Both the position numbers and the translations under genes were made by a program. Under the pieces are notes generated by a model. That model was given only the letters and a program-made list of their open reading frames with translations. It had not been told where the DNA came from and made no database searches. 38,342 bases of DNA from CAYRFU01 sp964423525 (lineage in GTDB: Bacteria > Vulcanimicrobiota > Xenobia > Xenobiales > JADMJV01), in NCBI GenBank assembly GCA_964423525.1, contig CAYRFU010000015.1:1-38342 (forward strand). The letters are read 5' to 3'. Positions 22,909 through 30,600 of this stretch are shown here, one piece after another; position 1 is the first letter of the stretch; every line of letters begins with the position of its first letter.

Positions 22909-23535
22909 TTGGCAGCCAAACGTGACTACTATATGATTCTAGGCGTTCCGCCCATCTCCCAGCCGGAAGATATTCGCAAGGCCTACCGGGCCCTCTCGAA
23001 AAAGTATCATCCGGACCTGAATCCGGATATGAAGCATGTGTCCGACGAGAAGATGAAGGAACTGGTTGAGGCTTACAATACCCTCAACGATAAAGATAAG
23101 CGCAAGGGTTACGACGCCCAGCCCCAATTTCAGCTCCGTCGTCACGCCAAGGGTCGCCGACCCTCTAAGAGCGACTTCACCAAAAAAGCCAAGCCGAAAA
23201 AAGAATCCTTCCTGCAGAAATTTTTCGCCGGGTTTTTCAAAAAGGACAAAAAGGGTGACGGGGCCCCCGACCCCAAGCAGGCCGACGTTCACTTTACCCT
23301 GGGCCTCTCGATGTCGGAGAACGAGTCCTTTCTCGATCAGGCCAAAGGTGAGTTCAAATTGGCCGTCAAGTTCGACGCTTCTCATAGAGAGGCTGTTTAT
23401 AACCTGGCCCTCACCGCCTGGCGTTTGGGAGAGTTCGATGAGGCCCGAATGGGTTTTCAAGATGTGCTCAAGCTTTCAGGCGATGACCCCCATGCTAAGA
23501 AGATGCTAAGTTTGCTCCACGACCCGGACATGTAG
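22909..23535 (+). CDS. DnaJ-domain protein with TPR region
   Basis: 208 residues from TTG 22909 (MAAKRDYYMILGV). Residues 5-66 are a J domain with the HPD motif at 34-36 (KKYHPDLNP), which stimulates the ATPase of a DnaK-type Hsp70. A Lys/Arg-rich linker (about 75-115) follows, then a TPR-like segment (about 125-205: GEFKLAVKFDASHREAVYNL, then LGEFDEARMGFQDVLKLSGD). It lacks the Gly/Phe and zinc regions of true DnaJ, so it is a specialised J-protein that probably recruits Hsp70 to partners bound by its TPR. No ribosome binding site stands out, and the TTG start rests on J-domain position. Confidence 0.85.
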   Translation: MAAKRDYYMILGVPPISQPEDIRKAYRALSKKYHPDLNPDMKHVSDEKMKELVEAYNTLNDKDKRKGYDAQPQFQLRRHAKGRRPSKSDFTKKAKPKKESFLQKFFAGFFKKDKKGDGAPDPKQADVHFTLGLSMSENESFLDQAKGEFKLAVKFDASHREAVYNLALTAWRLGEFDEARMGFQDVLKLSGDDPHAKKMLSLLHDPDM

Positions 23536-23592
23536 CGACGTTCATAAATCGGCAATGGTCTGCTAATGGCTCCCCCTTAGTCTAGGGGAGAG

Positions 23593-24393
23593 ATGGTCGT
23601 GACAAGATTCCAATCAGCCCCCCCGGTGAGACCGGCTGGCCCCTTCGGTGCAGTAGCTCCCAGGGGAGTCGACGGCGGGCGTCTCGATGGAGCCGACTTC
23701 TACGCCCCAGGCAGAGCCGCGCCGCCCGCTCGTCCCCAGCCGAGCCGTCGCCTTCCCCTGCAAGGACATCGAGTGGGTTTCGAGACCGGTGTCGGAGCCG
23801 CCCAGGGAGCCATTCCTGGCTGTCCGCTTCAGCTCATCTTGTTGGGTCCTCCCGGTTCAGGCAAAACGACCCAGGCTGAAATGCTGGCCGAGCAACTGGA
23901 ACTCCCTCATATCTCCGTTGGTCGCCTTCTGCGCCAAGAGATCGAGCAGGGAACCGAGTTGGGAGAGGCTGTCGAGAAGTACGTTAGAGCTGGTGAGTTG
24001 GCCCCTAGCGCCTTGGTCTTTCAGGTTCTCGAGAAGCGCCTCGATTCGGAAGATATCGGCTCAGGCTTCGTCATCGACGGCTATCCTCGTGAGCTAGAGC
24101 AGGTTCTTCCTTTTGAGGAGCTTGGCCAAAGCAGAGGTTTCGACAATCTCCAAGTGGTGGGTCTGGAAGTTTCTGACAGGGAGGTTCATCGTCGCCTGGC
24201 CGCCCGAGGCCGAATGGACGACCCGTTCGAAGTGATCGAGAACCGTCTTGAGGTCTACCGTGAAAGCACTAGTCAGGTGGTCGACCACTTCATCGACCAA
24301 GGCCGTTACTGGGTGGTCGACGGTGAAGGCTCAGTGGCCAAGGTGGCCGAGCGTCTCAAAGACTGCGTCATCCAGTGGTGCCCGATCGCCTAG
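23593..24393 (+). CDS. Adenylate kinase-like nucleoside monophosphate kinase with N-terminal extension
   Basis: 266 residues. The kinase core begins near residue 78: P-loop GPPGSGKTTQ (85-94), NMP-binding HISVGRLLRQEI, the FVIDGYPRELEQ strand, and a short LID (GRMDDPFEVIENRLEVY) with no zinc cysteines. It would interconvert AMP and ATP with ADP, or act on another NMP. The first 75 or so residues are Pro/Arg/Gly-rich and probably disordered, unlike standard Adk of about 215 residues. ATG 23593 is only 2 nt after GGGGAG, whereas the in-frame GTG at 23599 is eight bases away and may be the true start; either keeps the extension. The canonical adk beside secY is not in this window, so this may be a second paralogue. 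Confidence 0.82.
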   Translation: MVVTRFQSAPPVRPAGPFGAVAPRGVDGGRLDGADFYAPGRAAPPARPQPSRRLPLQGHRVGFETGVGAAQGAIPGCPLQLILLGPPGSGKTTQAEMLAEQLELPHISVGRLLRQEIEQGTELGEAVEKYVRAGELAPSALVFQVLEKRLDSEDIGSGFVIDGYPRELEQVLPFEELGQSRGFDNLQVVGLEVSDREVHRRLAARGRMDDPFEVIENRLEVYRESTSQVVDHFIDQGRYWVVDGEGSVAKVAERLKDCVIQWCPIA

Positions 24394-24429
24394 AGGAAGT
24401 CTCGATCGGCTAGCCAAGTCTTTCTTGTC

Positions 24430-26070
24430 GTGGCTCGACCCGAGACTCCATCACCACTCTGCAATTACCTCCTCGAACAACTTCGACTTTTTCGTGAAAG
24501 AGGGCTTGAAGCCGACACTTTACGTTCTCTGGTCGAGAAGATGCAGCAGGAGCTCGCCGTCACCCAGCAGCAAACGCTCGAGAACGTGGCCGGAGACTCG
24601 GGCCGTTTCGCCGCCGAAGTGGAGGCGCTAGTACGCTCCTTCGAAGCAATGGCAGGCGCTCTAGAGGCGCTCCTAGAGGCCCTCTCCGAGCCTGCTAAAG
24701 AAGGCTTCTCCAGGGCCGAGCAGCTGCTGGTTAAGGCCGCTGCCAGTTCGAAGTTCGCCATGGACTGTTATCAACAAGCTGAGCACCGCCTCGGTCCGAC
24801 GGAGATCCCGGCTCTCAATTTCTTGCTCCGGCTCAGTCGCCAGTATCTCGACGGGCTGGTTCAACAGAGTCAGGTGGAGCAAGCCATTGACGGGCTTGAG
24901 CGGCTCAGTCAAGCGGCCATCCAGGAACTTCGCCTGGCCGAAGGCGACCAGCCGCCCGAGCGGGACGCTTTGCTCCGGGCCTACCAGCTACAAAGTCGTT
25001 CTTTGGACGGATTGAGTCAAAGTCTGGCGGGCTCTTCGGAGGCGATCGAAGAAGCTCTGGAAGCGGTGTCGGTGGCTTGCCACCAGGTGCGCGAAAAGAT
25101 GGCCAGCTTGAATCTGGCTTTGATGCGACGGGGGCCCTGCCGGCTTGAGCGGACTAACGTTTTCTTGAATATTGCCGAGGCCTACCGGCGTCAAGGGGTG
25201 CCTGGCTCGGTGTTGATCGAAGCCATCGAGAACTTCTATCAGGAGCTTGAGGAGGAGCAGAAACAGGTTGAACAGCTAGCCTCTTTGCCGAACCCGAACC
25301 ACTCAGTTCTGGCCGAGGTCGACCGGATCCGGGACGCCTATGGCGAGCACGGCGAGGCCCTGGACGGGTTCTCCGACTTTCTTGAAAATGGGGATGAGCA
25401 TAGCTTCGAGACGGCCCGCCATCGCCTCATCGAGGCCTCCGAGAGGCTTTCGGACTGCAAAGAGGCTTTGGCTGAGATCGCTGAGATGGAAGGCAAAGTG
25501 ACCTGCGTGCGCTGCGGCACTCCCAATCAGCCCGGGTCTCGGGTCTGCAGCCAATGCGGAGCTCAGCTCCCTCAGGCCGCTATCAGGACAGGACCCTCAA
25601 CCGTCAACTATCAGGAGGTTGACGGACGGGTGCGGGGGGGTGAGGATTTCGAAGTGACTGAGAATCTCCTCAAGCTGTTTGAAGCCGTCAACGCCGTTGC
25701 CGAGGGAGACCTCTCTGACATTGAATTCGAAGAGGTTCTGATTTGGCTCGACGGATTATTGGCGGAGTCGCTGGCCGCCCTTCCCGAGTCGCCCCGTCTG
25801 CAGTCAAGACAGGAGATTGCGGTCCAAGAGAAAAGCGGGGCCACGCTGCTGGAGGAGCAGCTTCATTGCCACCGTTCAGAAATTGTGGAAGGAATGAACG
25901 CTTTTCGCGAGGCTCTGGAACGCCTCCAGCTGTTTTTGGAGGATGGCGACCAGGAGCATTTGATTCAGGGCGTCGTGGCTGTCAAAGAAGCCAGCCAAAA
26001 GATTCAATTGGGCGAGCGTAAGATTCAAGAATTAGCCGGAGCGGACGACTCCTCCGCTGAGCTTACCTGA
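24430..26070 (+). CDS. Helical zinc-ribbon protein of unknown function
   Basis: 546 residues from GTG 24430. It is nearly all alpha-helical and acidic, with long Glu/Gln/Leu stretches before and after a single zinc ribbon in the middle (C359xxC362, then C373xxC376, as CVRCGTP...CSQCG). No signal peptide or membrane helix is seen. Helical segments of about 100 residues on the two sides look loosely alike (for example ENFYQELEEEQKQVEQL and ALERLQLFLEDGDQEHL), which could be a repeated bundle. I recognise no family; the zinc ribbon may be a structural knuckle or bind a protein or nucleic acid. It follows the adenylate kinase by 36 nt and precedes metH by 76 nt. Confidence 0.7.
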   Translation: MARPETPSPLCNYLLEQLRLFRERGLEADTLRSLVEKMQQELAVTQQQTLENVAGDSGRFAAEVEALVRSFEAMAGALEALLEALSEPAKEGFSRAEQLLVKAAASSKFAMDCYQQAEHRLGPTEIPALNFLLRLSRQYLDGLVQQSQVEQAIDGLERLSQAAIQELRLAEGDQPPERDALLRAYQLQSRSLDGLSQSLAGSSEAIEEALEAVSVACHQVREKMASLNLALMRRGPCRLERTNVFLNIAEAYRRQGVPGSVLIEAIENFYQELEEEQKQVEQLASLPNPNHSVLAEVDRIRDAYGEHGEALDGFSDFLENGDEHSFETARHRLIEASERLSDCKEALAEIAEMEGKVTCVRCGTPNQPGSRVCSQCGAQLPQAAIRTGPSTVNYQEVDGRVRGGEDFEVTENLLKLFEAVNAVAEGDLSDIEFEEVLIWLDGLLAESLAALPESPRLQSRQEIAVQEKSGATLLEEQLHCHRSEIVEGMNAFREALERLQLFLEDGDQEHLIQGVVAVKEASQKIQLGERKIQELAGADDSSAELT

Positions 26071-26146
26071 TCTACGGTAGTCCAATCCCCAAAAGTTACC
26101 ACATCGCCTGGATGAACCCGGGCGCGCCTCGGAGTAAGGTAGGGAT

Positions 26147-29100
26147 ATGAAGTTAGAAGAACTCGTCAGGCAAAGGATCGTGATCCTGGACGGAGCCATG
26201 GGGACGATGCTTCAGCGTCGCGGCCTGGAGGAGGAGGATTACCGTGGCCAGCGGTTCCTCGACCGTCCCGGTAGCCTGAAGGGCAACAGCGAGCTGATCA
26301 CTTTGAGTCGTCCTGAGGTGCTCAAGGGAATCTACCTCGACTACCTTCGGGCCGGCGCCGATGTCATCGAGACCAACACCTTCAGCGCCAACCGGATCTC
26401 CCAATCCGACTACGATTGCCAGGACCTGGTTCACGAGATGAACGTGGAAGCGGCTCGTCTGGCTCGCGAGGCTGTGGCTGAGCACGGCGCCGGATGGGTG
26501 GCTGGAGCCATCGGGCCCACCACCAAATCGGCTTCCTTATCGAGCAACGTTAACGATCCGGGCCATCGAGACGTGACCTTCGATGAGGTGTCCGAGGCTT
26601 ACCTCGAGCAAGCCAGAGGCCTGATCGAAGGAGGCGTCGACGCCATCTTGATCGAGACTATCTTCGACACCCTCAATTCTAAGGCCGCTCTCTATGCTTT
26701 AGACGAAGCCTTCTCGGAATTCGGTCGTCGATTGCCCGTGATGATCTCGGTCACCATCACGGACCGTTCCGGGCGCACTCTCTCGGGGCAGACGGTCGAG
26801 GCCTTTTGGGCCTCCGTTAGCCATGCCAGGCCCCTCTCTGTCGGCATCAACTGCGCTCTGGGAGCGGAGGATATGCGTCCCTATGTGGCTGAACTCTCCA
26901 AGCTAGCCGACTGCTTCTTCAGCTGTTATCCCAACGCCGGGCTCCCCAACGCCTTGGGAGAGTATGACCAGGGTCCCGAAGAGATGGCCGGTCTGCTGGC
27001 TGAGTTTGCCGATAACGGGTGGCTCAACCTGGTTGGAGGCTGTTGCGGGACCGGTCCTGAGCATATTCAGGCCATCGCCGCCGCCATGAAAGGGAAAAAG
27101 CCGAGAGCCCTCGGTGAGCCTCCCAGGCTTTTCCGGGTGAGCGGGCTGGAAGCTTACTCCATCCAGCCGACAACCGGCTTCACAATGGTCGGGGAGCGGA
27201 CCAATGTGACCGGGTCCCCGAAGTTCATGAAGGCGGTTAAAGGCAACGATCTAGAGGCCGGCTTGACCATCGCCCGTCAACAGGTCGAGGCTGGCGCCAA
27301 CCTGATCGACATCAATCTGGATGAGGGCATGCTCGACTCCGAGGCCTTGATGGTCCAGTTTCTGAACCTGGTGGCCTCAGAGCCCGATATCGCCCGGGTT
27401 CCCGTGATGATCGACAGTTCCAGGTGGGCGGTCCTGCAGGCAGGCATCAAGTGTCTTCAGGGCAAGGCCGTGGTCAACTCCATTAGTCTTAAAGACGGCC
27501 GCCAAGAATTTCTGACTCGGGCTCGCTGGCTGCGCCGTTTCGGGGCCGCCGTGGTGGTGATGGCTTTCGATGAAGAAGGTCAGGCCGATACTACCGAACG
27601 GAAGGTGGAGATCTGCACCCGCTCCTACCGTTTGTTGGTCGATGAGGTGGGTTACCCGCCAGAGGACATCATCTTCGACCCCAACGTTCTGACGGTCGCC
27701 ACCGGGATCGAGGAGCACAATTCCTACGGGCTGGCCTTTATCGAAGCGGTGCGAGAGATCAAAAGAACGCTTCCGGGGGCTCGCACGATCGGGGGCATCA
27801 GTAACGTCAGTTTTTCGTTTCGTGGCAACAACGTGGTCCGAGAAGCCATGCACGCCGCCTTCCTCTATCACGCTATCGAGGCTGGCTTGGACTTCGGGAT
27901 CGTTAACGCCGGTATGCTGACCGTCTATGAGGAGATTCCCGATCAGCTTCGCGAGGCGGTGGAGGACGTGATCCTCGACCGCAGACCGGATGCCTGTGAA
28001 CGGTTGGTTGACCTGGCCGAGAGTTTCAAAGGCGAAGGGGGCAAGCGAGTCGCCAGAACAGCCGAATGGCGCTCAGAGCCTGTGGCCGAGAGGCTTCGCC
28101 ACGCTCTCGTGCATGGGATTGTCGACCATGTCGACGAGGACGTCGAAGAAGCCAGGCAAGCTTTTGAGCGACCTCTTCAAGTGATCGAAGGTCCCCTGAT
28201 GGACGGGATGAACGTGGTCGGAGAACTGTTCGGTGAAGGCAAGATGTTTTTGCCCCAGGTGGTCAAGAGCGCCCGCGTGATGAAGAAGGCCGTGGCCTAT
28301 CTCCTTCCTTACATGGAGGCCGAGAAGGCCGAGAGCAAAGCCCAGGCCAAGATTTTGATGGCCACCGTCAAAGGCGATGTTCACGATATCGGCAAAAACA
28401 TTGTGGGCGTCGTGCTGGCCTGCAACGGTTACCAGGTGATCGACCTGGGGGTGATGGTGCCGGCTGAAAAGATTCTTGCTACCGCTCGCGAGAAGAAGGT
28501 CGACGTGATCGGGTTGTCGGGACTGATCACCCCAAGTCTCGACGAGATGGTGCAGGTTGCCAAAGAGATGGAACGACTCGAGTTCGAAACGCCCTTGCTG
28601 ATCGGCGGGGCCACCACCAGTCGGATCCACACGGCCGTCAAGATTTCTCCAGAGTATAGCCACACCGCCGTCCACGTGCGTGACGCGTCGCGGGCGGTCG
28701 GAGTGGTCCAGAAGCTCCTGGGGGCTGATTCGGCCAACTACCAAAAAGAGATTGAGAAGCAACACCAGGCCCAGCGACAGCGCTATGAACAAAAGGCCGA
28801 ACGTCAGCCGTTAGTCGAGTTCGAAAAGGCTCGACAACGCCCGTTCAACACCGACTGGAGTGAGCACCAGCCCGAGCGACCGGCTTTCCTTGGGCGCCAA
28901 ACGGTGAGCCCAGGTCTTTCCGAGTTGGCCGAGCTGATCGATTGGACCCCCTTTTTCCACGCCTGGGAACTGAAAGGGGTCTACCCTCAGATTCTGTCCG
29001 AGCCACGCGCCAAGGAGCTGTTTCGCGACGCCGAGACGTTGTTGGCCCGTATCGTCGACGAACAGCTGCTCAAGCCCCGGGGGGTCTATGCCTTTTACCC

Positions 29101-29764
29101 GGCCAACTCCCAGGGCGATGACATTCTGATTTACTCCGACGAGTCGCGCCAGGTGCCAGCTGCCGTCCTACCCGCCCTGCGCCAACAGGGTCAGCGTCGC
29201 AACGGCAATCCCTATCTTAGTTTGGCTGATTTTGTTGGCCCCGTAGGGGTCGACGATTTCGTTGGGGCTTTCGCCGTCACGATGGGCGAGGGCCTGGACC
29301 CGGTGGTGCGCCAGTTCGAGCAAGACCACGACGATTACAACGCCATCATGGCCAGAGCTCTCTCAGACCGCCTGGCCGAGGCCTTCGCCGAATACCTCCA
29401 TCGCCAGGCCCGCCGCGATTGGGGCTATGGAGCGGATGAGCAGCTGAGCGCCGAGGACCTGATTCGGGAGCGCTATCGAGGGATTCGACCAGCCCCCGGT
29501 TACCCGGCTTGCCCTGACCACTGTTGGAAGCTGATTCTGTGGGACCTGTTAGAGGCCGAGAAGACCACCGGGATTCGCTTGACGGAAAGCTTGGCTATGT
29601 GGCCTGCCAGTTCGGTCAGCGGTCTCTATTTTTCTCATCCCCAGGCGCGCTACTTCTCGGTCGGTCGGGTCGGCAAGGATCAGGTGGAAGACTACGCCTG
29701 CCGTTCTGGTCGCCCCCTGGCCGAGGTCGAGCGCTGGCTGGCCCCCATTCTAGCCTACGCTTAA
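26147..29764 (+). CDS. metH: Cobalamin-dependent methionine synthase
   Basis: 1205 residues with all four modules of full-length MetH. The homocysteine domain (about 1-320) has zinc ligands C236 (INCALG) and C299/C300 (GGCCGTGPEH). The methyltetrahydrofolate domain (about 345-620) opens with MVGERTNVTGS. The cobalamin module (about 640-880) has a helical cap and then GDVHDIG, in which H746 ligates cobalt, followed by SGLITPS and GGATTSRIH. The AdoMet reactivation domain (about 900-1205) includes RPAPGYPACPDH. It methylates homocysteine from methyl-THF via methylcobalamin, so the cell needs B12. No cobalamin riboswitch is visible in the 76 nt upstream. Its TAA overlaps the methyltransferase ATG (TAATG). 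Confidence 0.97.
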   Translation: MKLEELVRQRIVILDGAMGTMLQRRGLEEEDYRGQRFLDRPGSLKGNSELITLSRPEVLKGIYLDYLRAGADVIETNTFSANRISQSDYDCQDLVHEMNVEAARLAREAVAEHGAGWVAGAIGPTTKSASLSSNVNDPGHRDVTFDEVSEAYLEQARGLIEGGVDAILIETIFDTLNSKAALYALDEAFSEFGRRLPVMISVTITDRSGRTLSGQTVEAFWASVSHARPLSVGINCALGAEDMRPYVAELSKLADCFFSCYPNAGLPNALGEYDQGPEEMAGLLAEFADNGWLNLVGGCCGTGPEHIQAIAAAMKGKKPRALGEPPRLFRVSGLEAYSIQPTTGFTMVGERTNVTGSPKFMKAVKGNDLEAGLTIARQQVEAGANLIDINLDEGMLDSEALMVQFLNLVASEPDIARVPVMIDSSRWAVLQAGIKCLQGKAVVNSISLKDGRQEFLTRARWLRRFGAAVVVMAFDEEGQADTTERKVEICTRSYRLLVDEVGYPPEDIIFDPNVLTVATGIEEHNSYGLAFIEAVREIKRTLPGARTIGGISNVSFSFRGNNVVREAMHAAFLYHAIEAGLDFGIVNAGMLTVYEEIPDQLREAVEDVILDRRPDACERLVDLAESFKGEGGKRVARTAEWRSEPVAERLRHALVHGIVDHVDEDVEEARQAFERPLQVIEGPLMDGMNVVGELFGEGKMFLPQVVKSARVMKKAVAYLLPYMEAEKAESKAQAKILMATVKGDVHDIGKNIVGVVLACNGYQVIDLGVMVPAEKILATAREKKVDVIGLSGLITPSLDEMVQVAKEMERLEFETPLLIGGATTSRIHTAVKISPEYSHTAVHVRDASRAVGVVQKLLGADSANYQKEIEKQHQAQRQRYEQKAERQPLVEFEKARQRPFNTDWSEHQPERPAFLGRQTVSPGLSELAELIDWTPFFHAWELKGVYPQILSEPRAKELFRDAETLLARIVDEQLLKPRGVYAFYPANSQGDDILIYSDESRQVPAAVLPALRQQGQRRNGNPYLSLADFVGPVGVDDFVGAFAVTMGEGLDPVVRQFEQDHDDYNAIMARALSDRLAEAFAEYLHRQARRDWGYGADEQLSAEDLIRERYRGIRPAPGYPACPDHCWKLILWDLLEAEKTTGIRLTESLAMWPASSVSGLYFSHPQARYFSVGRVGKDQVEDYACRSGRPLAEVERWLAPILAYA

Positions 29765-30538
29765 TGGAGTTAGGCAAGAACAGTCCCAAGCTCAAAGCCT
29801 GGGCTCGCCTGAGTCAGGCCCGAGCCAGGCGTCAGCAGGGATTGGTGCTGGTTGAAGGCCCGGCCGTGGTGTCTGAGTTGCTGCTCAGCCGATGGTCTTT
29901 GGAAGCCCTGATTGTCGAGCCTGAGCTTCATCCCCAACTGACCAACCAGGTCGACCCTCAACGTCTCTACCAGGCCCAACCCAGCGTGTTGGCCAAGCTT
30001 TCCCAGGCCGAGACGAGTCAGGGGGTGGTGGCGGTGGCCAGAAAGCTTGCTCCAGAGAAGCCCAAAGTGCCCGAGTTCGGCCTCTATCTAGAGGAGCTGC
30101 AGGACCCGGGAAACCTCGGAACTTTGATCCGCACATCCAGGGCGGCCGGAGTCGACCACATTCTTGTTCGGGGCGGGGCCGACGTCTGGGGACCCAAAGT
30201 CATCAGAGCCAGCGCCGGAGCCCTCTTCCATCTGCTCCTGGAGAAGGAGGGGGTGGCGCCNNNNNNNNNNTCTGCCTTGCCTGGAGGTGGATGAGCCGCC
30301 TGCTCCTCCTGCTCGCCTGGTGGGGGCGGTGGCTCGAGGGGGAGTCCCTCTCTTTGAGCTGGACCTGAGTGGTCCGGTGGTGGTGGCCATCGGGAACGAG
30401 GCTCGGGGACTTTCCCAGCAGACCGTCGAACGGTGCGACCAGTTGGTGACCGTGCCGATGCGGTCCGGTTGCGAATCGTTGAATGCGGCCGTAAGCGGTG
30501 CTCTAATTGTTTACGAACGATACCGATTCTCCGGTTGA
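29764..30538 (+). CDS. SpoU/TrmH family RNA 2'-O-methyltransferase, interrupted by assembly gap
   Basis: The 5' part (29764-30260) encodes an N-terminal substrate-binding domain (ARRQQGLVLVEGPAVVSELL) and SPOUT motif 1 (LEELQDPGNLGTLIRTSRAA). After ten Ns the gene resumes in a different frame with motif 2 (VVVAIGNEARGLSQQ) and motif 3 (VPMRSGCESLNAAVSGAL), ending at TGA 30536-30538. Together they make one complete AdoMet-dependent rRNA or tRNA ribose methyltransferase of the RlmB/TrmH type. Phase counting shows the true number of missing bases is a multiple of three, zero included, so the frame change comes from the placeholder and the gene need not be broken. It is coupled to metH by a TAATG overlap. 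Confidence 0.85.
30261..30270. other. Assembly gap (10 N)
   Basis: Ten undetermined bases inside the SpoU methyltransferase gene. The family spacing between motif 1 and motif 2 is nearly filled by the visible residues, so little real sequence is likely missing. Confidence 0.99.
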
Positions 30539-30563
30539 CAAACATTGTGAAATCCTTCACAAT
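30535..30563 (+). promoter_or_regulatory. Promoter of the ctaAB oxidase operon
   Basis: TTGACA (30535-30540, a perfect -35 that contains the stop codon of the preceding gene) and CACAAT (30558-30563) are 17 nt apart. Initiation near 30570 gives a leader of about 30 nt to the ATG at 30601, which excludes the in-frame starts further upstream. Confidence 0.65.
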
Positions 30564-30564
30564 G
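30543..30564. promoter_or_regulatory. Rex-type operator palindrome over the ctaAB -10 box
   Basis: CATTGTGAA-N4-TTCACAATG is a perfect inverted repeat with 9-nt arms. Its core TTGTGAA-N4-TTCACAA matches the operator recognised by the NADH/NAD-sensing repressor Rex; the shorter core TGTGA-N6-TCACA also fits CRP/FNR-family sites. The centre lies about 16 nt before the predicted start and covers the -10, a position for repression rather than activation, which favours Rex. No rex gene is in the window. Confidence 0.65.
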
Positions 30565-30600
30565 TGGAGGAAGTTCTTGGGGGACTGTTGGAGCCTAGAT

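Noticed and set aside
26071..26146. Cobalamin riboswitch before metH
   Set aside because: Only 76 nt are available and neither the B12-box nor a long structured leader is visible.
29524..30294. 256-residue frame beginning inside metH
   Set aside because: The frame is that of the methyltransferase but the start is upstream of the natural TAATG junction and its end is an artefact of the N placeholder.
30433..30600. N-terminal 56-codon extension of the ctaAB gene
   Set aside because: It would overlap the methyltransferase end and the promoter and operator; ATG 30601 has a ribosome binding site and follows the predicted transcription start.
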